The position numbers and the translations under genes were made by a program. A stretch of 64,000 bases of DNA from Pseudomonas asuensis (GTDB lineage Bacteria; Pseudomonadota; Gammaproteobacteria; Pseudomonadales; Pseudomonadaceae), in NCBI RefSeq assembly GCF_014646755.1, contig NZ_BMNW01000003.1, positions 496,001-560,000 of the forward strand, written 5' to 3'. Positions within the stretch are counted from its first letter, which is position 1. Every line of letters starts with the position of its first letter. Shown piece after piece: positions 59,500 to 64,000 of this stretch. Below the pieces are notes generated by a model. That model was given only the letters and a program-made list of their open reading frames with translations, was not told the origin of the DNA and ran no database searches.

Positions 59500-60711
59500 A
59501 TGAGCCATGATTGGGACTCTGGGCGGCTTGATAGCGACCTGGACGGTGTGGGTTTCGATACCCTGGCTGTTCGTGCAGGCTATAACCGCTCACCTGAGGG
59601 TGAGCATGGCGAAGCGTTATTTTTAACATCGAGCTATGTATTTCGTAGCGCAGCCGATGCGGCAAAGCGTTTCGCAGGCGAAGTGCCGGGTAACGTTTAC
59701 TCGCGCTACACCAATCCTACTGTGCGTACCTTCGAAACACGAATTGCGGCTCTTGAAGGTGCAGAGCAGGCTGTGGCGACTGCTTCTGGGATGTCCGCCA
59801 TTCTGGCTCTGGTAATGAGCCTGTGCAGTGCCGGTGACCATGTGTTGGTCTCGCGTAGTGTGTTTGGCTCTACCATCAGCTTGTTTGAAAAGTATTTAAA
59901 GCGCTTTGGTGTAGAGGTGGATTATCCACCGTTATCAGAGGTTGAGGCCTGGCGTACGGCCTGCAAGACAAATACCAAGCTGTTCTTTGTCGAGTCGCCC
60001 TCTAACCCACTTGCTGAGCTGGTTGATATCTCGGCACTCGCTGAGGTCGCTCATGCTCAAGGCGCGCTGCTGGCAGTTGATAATTGTTTCTGTACGCCTG
60101 TGCTGCAGCAGCCGCTAGCATTAGGGGCTGATATCGTAGTGCATTCGGCCACCAAGTATATCGATGGCCAGGGCCGTAGTATGGGAGGGGTAGTGGCAGG
60201 TCGTGCCGAGCACATGAAGGAGCTGGTAGGGTTCCTGCGTACGGCTGGTCCAACGCTAAGTCCCTTCAATGCATGGTTATTCCTTAAAGGGCTCGAAACC
60301 CTGAAGATTCGAATGCAAGCGCATAGCCAGTCAGCAATGGAGCTGGCGCGTTGGCTAGAGGTGCAGCCGGGAGTTGAGCGAGTCTTCTACGCTGGTTTGG
60401 AAAGTCATCCGCAGCATGAACTCGCCAAGCGGCAGCAAAGTGGCTTTGGTGCAGTGGTCAGTTTTGAAGTAGCTGGTGGTAAGGAAGCCGCATGGCGTGT
60501 TATTGATGCCACGCGAATGATCTCCATCACCACTAATCTAGGCGATACCAAAACTACTATTGCGCATCCTGCCACGACCTCTCATGGCCGGTTATCGGCA
60601 GCAGAGCGGGCCAATGCCGGTATTAGCGATAGCTTGATTCGTATTGCCGTTGGTCTTGAAGATATTGAAGACATCAAGACGGATTTGGCTCGAGGCATAG
60701 CAGCGTTGTGA
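59500..60711 (+). CDS. metZ: O-succinylhomoserine sulfhydrylase
   Basis: This 403-aa PLP enzyme of the gamma family makes homocysteine directly from O-succinylhomoserine and sulfide. Lys219 in [13 protein letters not shown] binds [30 protein letters not shown] is the MetZ-type N-terminus. It is the direct-sulfurylation route used by pseudomonads. AGGAG precedes the ATG. It is in a purF-metZ-SDR operon. Confidence 0.95.
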   Translation: MSHDWDSGRLDSDLDGVGFDTLAVRAGYNRSPEGEHGEALFLTSSYVFRSAADAAKRFAGEVPGNVYSRYTNPTVRTFETRIAALEGAEQAVATASGMSAILALVMSLCSAGDHVLVSRSVFGSTISLFEKYLKRFGVEVDYPPLSEVEAWRTACKTNTKLFFVESPSNPLAELVDISALAEVAHAQGALLAVDNCFCTPVLQQPLALGADIVVHSATKYIDGQGRSMGGVVAGRAEHMKELVGFLRTAGPTLSPFNAWLFLKGLETLKIRMQAHSQSAMELARWLEVQPGVERVFYAGLESHPQHELAKRQQSGFGAVVSFEVAGGKEAAWRVIDATRMISITTNLGDTKTTIAHPATTSHGRLSAAERANAGISDSLIRIAVGLEDIEDIKTDLARGIAAL

Positions 60712-60725
60712 GTGAGGCATATCAA

Positions 60726-61478
60726 ATGTTGACCGGTAGCAAGGTAGCGCTGGTTACAGGGGCAGTGCGTGGTATTGGGCTAGGTATTTCGGCTTGGCTC
60801 GTTACCGAAGGATGGCAAGTGGTTCTGGTTGATATCGATCGTAGCCGCGGTGCGCGTGTGGCACAGGCCCTAGGTGATCGTGCCTGGTTCATGGAAATGG
60901 ACGTGGCGAGCGAAAGTCAGGTGGAGGCCGTTATTGCTGAAGTGGTTGGTCAGTTTGGCCGGCTGGATCTGCTAGTCAATAATGCTGGCCTGGCTGATCC
61001 TCATAATGGTCCGCTGGAAGCGCTGACGTTGGCCCACTGGAACCAAGTGCTGTCGGTTAATCTGACAGGCGCCATGCTGACGGCAAAGTACGCCGCTCCT
61101 TATCTCCGTGCCAATCGTGGTTCTATCGTCAATGTAGCATCGACACGGGCGCAACAGTCAGAGGTCTCTACTGAGGCCTATGCAGCCAGCAAGGGAGGTC
61201 TGATTGCGCTGACTCATTCATTGGCTATCAGTCTTGGACCCGATATTCGTGTCAATGCCGTTAGCCCTGGTTGGATTGATTCCCGGGACCCCTCCCTGCG
61301 ACAGGCAGAGCCATTGACCGAGTTGGATCATGAACAGCACCCTGTAGGGCGGGTAGGTACCGTGGAGGATGTAGCGGGGCTGGTGGCTTGGCTTGCATCG
61401 GAGGAGGCCGAGTTTGTTACGGGTCAAGAATTCACTCTTGATGGCGGTATGACTAAAAAAATGATTTATTTAGATTAA
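60726..61478 (+). CDS. Short-chain dehydrogenase/reductase
   Basis: This 250-aa classical SDR has the cofactor motif [12 protein letters not shown] (TGxxxGIG, about 10-21), NNAG (about 85-88), a catalytic Ser, Tyr-x-x-x-Lys in AYAASKGG and the PG motif VSPGWID. An acidic residue at the end of strand 2 ([10 protein letters not shown]) suggests preference for NAD. The substrate is unknown. ATG 60726 has GAGG upstream; a GTG at 60708 would overlap metZ. Its place after metZ is conserved in P. aeruginosa (from memory). Confidence 0.88.
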   Translation: MLTGSKVALVTGAVRGIGLGISAWLVTEGWQVVLVDIDRSRGARVAQALGDRAWFMEMDVASESQVEAVIAEVVGQFGRLDLLVNNAGLADPHNGPLEALTLAHWNQVLSVNLTGAMLTAKYAAPYLRANRGSIVNVASTRAQQSEVSTEAYAASKGGLIALTHSLAISLGPDIRVNAVSPGWIDSRDPSLRQAEPLTELDHEQHPVGRVGTVEDVAGLVAWLASEEAEFVTGQEFTLDGGMTKKMIYLD

Positions 61479-61492
61479 TTGTTAAAAAAGTC

Positions 61493-61521
61493 TTGACGGA
61501 TCAAAGAGGTATGCGCAAAAT
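61493..61521 (+). promoter_or_regulatory. Promoter of tRNA-Asp
   Basis: TTGACG (61493-61498), a 17-base spacer and CAAAAT (61516-61521) are followed by a GC-rich stretch. It lies about 55 bases before the mature tRNA. The -10 matches 4 of 6 positions. Confidence 0.5.
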
Positions 61522-61576
61522 GCGCGCCATCCAAGAGGGTGACCTCTTGATTCTCTCGGGCTTTGGCCCGACCGAC

Positions 61577-61653
61577 GCAGCGGTAGTTCAGTCGGTTAGA
61601 ATACCGGCCTGTCACGCCGGGGGTCGCGGGTTCGAGTCCCGTCCGCTGCGCCA
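61577..61653 (+). tRNA. tRNA-Asp(GTC)
   Basis: This 77-nt tRNA has acceptor GCAGCGG/CCGCTGC, anticodon stem CCGGC/GCCGG with loop CTGTCAC (anticodon GTC), T-arm GGTTCGAGTCC and encoded CCA. The AT-rich sequence after it (61654-61804) contains only a weak 6-bp palindromic hairpin CTGAAA-TT-TTTCAG (61686-61699). No integration remnant is seen. Confidence 0.97.
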
Positions 61654-61804
61654 TTTTAATTTGTATATCTCTTTAATATCCTTGCCTGAAATTTTTCAGA
61701 TTGAAATAATCTCGCGCACGGATACTTATCTAAAAGCTTACTTGGTGTTGTTACTGCTAAATTCAAAGTTTGGCTAGTAGATGATGCTAGAGAGCTCTTG
61801 CATG

Positions 61805-62842
61805 CTAACCTTCTTTGCGAATAGCTTTGCGGAAGTCTCCTGGCGTCAGAAGTGTCCAGCGTTTGAAGGCCCGTTGAAACGCTGCCGCAGAAGCAAAGCC
61901 AAGCACGTAAGCTACCTCTCCAAAGCTTAGGTCTGTATCACGGATATAGCTTATAGCGAGCTCCCTGCGCGTATCATTCAAGATATCCAGATAACGTGTT
62001 CCCTCATCTGCCAATTTTCGCCGTAACGTCCAGGCGGGCATTTGCAGACGTCTGGCAATCTCCTCAAGCGAGGGCTCTCCGTTTTTCAGCAGCGGACCGA
62101 GCATTGCTACGATACGTTCAGTCAAGCTATGCAGCCGTGTAAGGTGTAGTAACTCAGTCTTGCAGATATCCAAAAGCGATTTCCACGTTCCTGGGAAGTA
62201 GCTCAAACCTGGAAGCGCTAGTGTTTCAGCATCCAGTAGGAGCGCGTTGGTTTCTGCGCCAAACTCCACTGCACAGCCAAAGAGAGCTTCATAGGGCGCA
62301 GTAGTGGCAGGGCGCGGATACTCGATCAGAACCCTCTCAGGTGTTATAGGCTTCCCGGTTATATGGCTTAGCATGCAGATCCAGCCAGAAAGCACCTGGT
62401 CTATCACGAAGCGGTTATAGTCGTTATAAGGGCTGATAGAGTAAAAGTGCAGCCAGGCATGGCTTTCTTGCCTCTCGAAGCGAGACTGTCCGCGGTAGTT
62501 GCTGCCATATAGCGGTTCATAATCCAGTAGGGTGCGAGCGGCTTCTCCCAGCGTAGGTGCATGTAGGCTAGCTATGCCAGCAAGGCCCAGATAAACAGGC
62601 AGGCTCTGTTGGCCAATAGCCAGTCCCAGAGCAGGTTCTTGGGTAAGCTGAATCGCAGCATGCCCTAGCCTCATATACCGGGGAATGGACAGTCGTGCAT
62701 TAGGCGTTGCAAATGTCGAGTTATCAATGCCGAAGCGGAGCATTAGCGCTTGAGGGTCATGGCCTTTAGTACGTACTGCATTGGCTAATGCATAAACGAA
62801 TCCGACCGATAAATCACCCAGGCGCAAACGCTTTCGATTCAT
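61805..62842 (-). CDS. AraC-family regulator (arabinose-binding-like sensor domain)
   Basis: This 345-aa regulator has an N-terminal ligand domain of the arabinose-binding-like AraC type, as in OruR (about 20-210; GLAIGQQSLPVYLGLAGIASLHAPTLGEAAR). A C-terminal double helix-turn-helix follows (about 245-342; PSLEEIARRLQMPAWTLRRKLADEG and FGEVAYVLGFASAAAFQRAFKRW). The ligand is unknown. Its ATG overlaps the stop of the upstream nitrilase-like gene by 4 bases (ATGA), so the two are translationally coupled. It converges on tRNA-Asp. Confidence 0.9.
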   Translation of the reverse strand: MNRKRLRLGDLSVGFVYALANAVRTKGHDPQALMLRFGIDNSTFATPNARLSIPRYMRLGHAAIQLTQEPALGLAIGQQSLPVYLGLAGIASLHAPTLGEAARTLLDYEPLYGSNYRGQSRFERQESHAWLHFYSISPYNDYNRFVIDQVLSGWICMLSHITGKPITPERVLIEYPRPATTAPYEALFGCAVEFGAETNALLLDAETLALPGLSYFPGTWKSLLDICKTELLHLTRLHSLTERIVAMLGPLLKNGEPSLEEIARRLQMPAWTLRRKLADEGTRYLDILNDTRRELAISYIRDTDLSFGEVAYVLGFASAAAFQRAFKRWTLLTPGDFRKAIRKEG

Positions 62843-63834
62843 AGCCAGAGATTTAACAATTTGGCACCGCCGTGAGGGGTGTCTAACGGCGTGAGAGTCG
62901 GTTGCTCTTTAAGCATGAGCTTACTCTGAGAGGTTGAGCGAACCCCCCACACATGGCCGTTGGCGAATACCTGAACGCCAGCCTTTGCGCTCGTGGCTTG
63001 AAGTGCCTGGCTTATGTCCAGCGTACTGCGCTCATTCAGGGCGGGTATAGCCAGAATGTCAGTCTTTACGGGTGCTTGCGTATTGAGAGCATCGGTACCT
63101 AGAACGATTCCTAGTTTTCCTGCCGCTGTTTCAAGAACCTGTGGCGTTGTCGCGTGATGCTCATTGGCTGATAACCACGGGCTGCGATAGGGTTTTGCCA
63201 GGGGGTAACCATCTCGGCCAAAAACCAGACAAGTGTTGTAAAGCTTGCCTGTGCCAACCTGCAGCAGGCCTTCCTTCAAGCGAGGGGAGGGCAGAAGGAT
63301 CGAACCGGCCACCACTGTAACTGAAAACTGACGAGCCAAACCGCCGAACAGGACCTGATAATTTCCTGCCATGTCCCACGCCTTCATTCTTAGCAAGGCT
63401 TCATCGAATCGGTGGTCACTCTTGGATGTAAGCCAGGCACGGGCAAACTTAACTGGGTTGCTAAAGGCTAGCCACCGGCGAGCTTCGTCGAGTTGAGAGG
63501 TGTTATAAACAATGGACTTCTCGCCGGTGAGCATCAGCCCTGTGCCAATATGCTCTGGGAATACCACAATCGTTTTGTCATTCAGCAGACCCTCCTGCTG
63601 CGCTTTGACAAGATAGCTTTCAAGTTTCAGGCGCAGGCGTTCAGGCGTCTGGTAGTCCAGCGTAAACAGCTCTGGCTGAATCGCCAGCAGGTTGCCATGG
63701 CCCCTGGCTTCGCCTGCATTGATGGCGATTTCGCTACGCAAGTCCGATAAGTAGTGAAATGTCGGACGCTGGGCTATCCACCCTGCTACCGCAGCGAAAA
63801 TGCAGATAATGAATAAAAATACAAACTTGCGCAT
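62839..63834 (-). CDS. Membrane-anchored nitrilase-fold protein, probably catalytically degenerate
   Basis: This 331-aa protein has an N-terminal helix MRKFVFLFIICIFAAVAGWIA and a carbon-nitrogen-hydrolase fold. The catalytic Glu is present in TIVVFPEHIGTGL. The lysine region reads GYPLAKPYRSPWL, with Ser where YRK is usual, and the cysteine region reads LGIVLGTDAL, without Cys. Two of three catalytic residues seem lost, so it is more likely a binding or sensory protein in the envelope than an amidase. ATG 63834 has GGAG upstream; an in-frame start 93 bases earlier would put hydrophilic residues before the membrane helix. It is coupled to the AraC gene. Confidence 0.82.
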   Translation of the reverse strand: MRKFVFLFIICIFAAVAGWIAQRPTFHYLSDLRSEIAINAGEARGHGNLLAIQPELFTLDYQTPERLRLKLESYLVKAQQEGLLNDKTIVVFPEHIGTGLMLTGEKSIVYNTSQLDEARRWLAFSNPVKFARAWLTSKSDHRFDEALLRMKAWDMAGNYQVLFGGLARQFSVTVVAGSILLPSPRLKEGLLQVGTGKLYNTCLVFGRDGYPLAKPYRSPWLSANEHHATTPQVLETAAGKLGIVLGTDALNTQAPVKTDILAIPALNERSTLDISQALQATSAKAGVQVFANGHVWGVRSTSQSKLMLKEQPTLTPLDTPHGGAKLLNLWL

Positions 63835-64000
63835 TAAAGCTCCGCATTGAGCCAGGCGTGCCTTGAGGCTTAAGCACTCTGGCTGAAAATTCCGTATCAG
63901 GGTAGGGAAAATGTTTTCAAAAGCCAAGCCAGGGTGTGCACCTTGGTTAATGAGTTGTCATTTACGGTGATTGAGTCTGATGGCGAGGCAGCTTATGTTT

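Noticed and set aside
61493-61777. 94-aa plus-strand frame across tRNA-Asp
   Set aside because: It is read straight through a well-formed tRNA gene.
61654-61804. Possible integration site or element remnant after tRNA-Asp
   Set aside because: The region is AT-rich, but no repeat of the tRNA 3' end, integrase fragment or foreign gene is present.

Overview
The window looks like core chromosome of a Pseudomonas-type gammaproteobacterium. The evidence is the two-subunit AruF/AruG arginine succinyltransferase operon, the order alaS-lysC-rsmA-tRNA-Ser-tRNA-Arg, the order leuC-leuD-methyltransferase-leuB-asd-usg-fimV-truA-trpF-accD-folC-dedD-cvpA-purF-metZ, and DUF6231, AHL-acylase and OmpA-lipoprotein genes typical of the genus. 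From memory, positions 6.5-26.6 kb correspond to one P. aeruginosa block (around PA1032-PA1053), 26.8-40.4 kb to the aru/alaS/rsmA block, and 42-61.5 kb to the leu-fimV-metZ block. No insertion sequence, prophage, CRISPR array or obvious island is visible.

Layout. (1) 1-6.5 kb is nitrate-assimilation control. A nitrate MFS transporter (nasA) lies on the minus strand behind a sigma-54-type promoter and a leader with two hexaloop hairpins plus a terminator stem, the target type of ANTAR antiterminators. The ANTAR protein NasT and nitrate sensor NasS are encoded nearby, with their own sigma-54-type promoter and terminator leader. A CHASE3-GAF-GGDEF diguanylate cyclase and a two-gene unit of unknown function sit between them. 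(2) 6.5-26.6 kb holds an AHL/penicillin acylase, an amino-acid permease, a GST, small SEC-C and lipoprotein genes, dinG with a LexA box, an esterase, an FNT channel, pdxH, a cdaR-permease-glycerate kinase operon and a SlyB-like lipoprotein.

(3) 26.8-34.4 kb is the arginine succinyltransferase operon aruCFGDB-(small gene)-aruE behind two ArgR-type half-sites. It is followed by ltaE, alaS, lysC, rsmA (with an AlgU-like promoter), tRNA-Ser(GCT) and two identical tRNA-Arg(ACG). (4) 40.4-42.5 kb holds a thioesterase, dusC and the small heat-shock gene ibpA, which has a sigma-32-like promoter and a ROSE-type RNA thermometer. (5) 42.5-61.5 kb carries leucine, aspartate-family, tryptophan, fatty-acid, folate, purine and methionine genes together with fimV and truA. 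(6) 61.5-64 kb holds tRNA-Asp(GTC) and a translationally coupled AraC regulator/degenerate nitrilase pair.

There is no clear new multi-gene defence or metabolic system. The most promising signals are regulatory RNAs (nas leaders, ibpA thermometer, fimV tandem hairpins), a histidine/cysteine tail motif shared by two unlinked small proteins, an orphan membrane-protein pair, and a membrane-anchored nitrilase-fold protein that has lost two of its three catalytic residues. Start codons were moved downstream of the longest reading frame where a Shine-Dalgarno sequence, signal peptide or family length supported it; each such case is noted.
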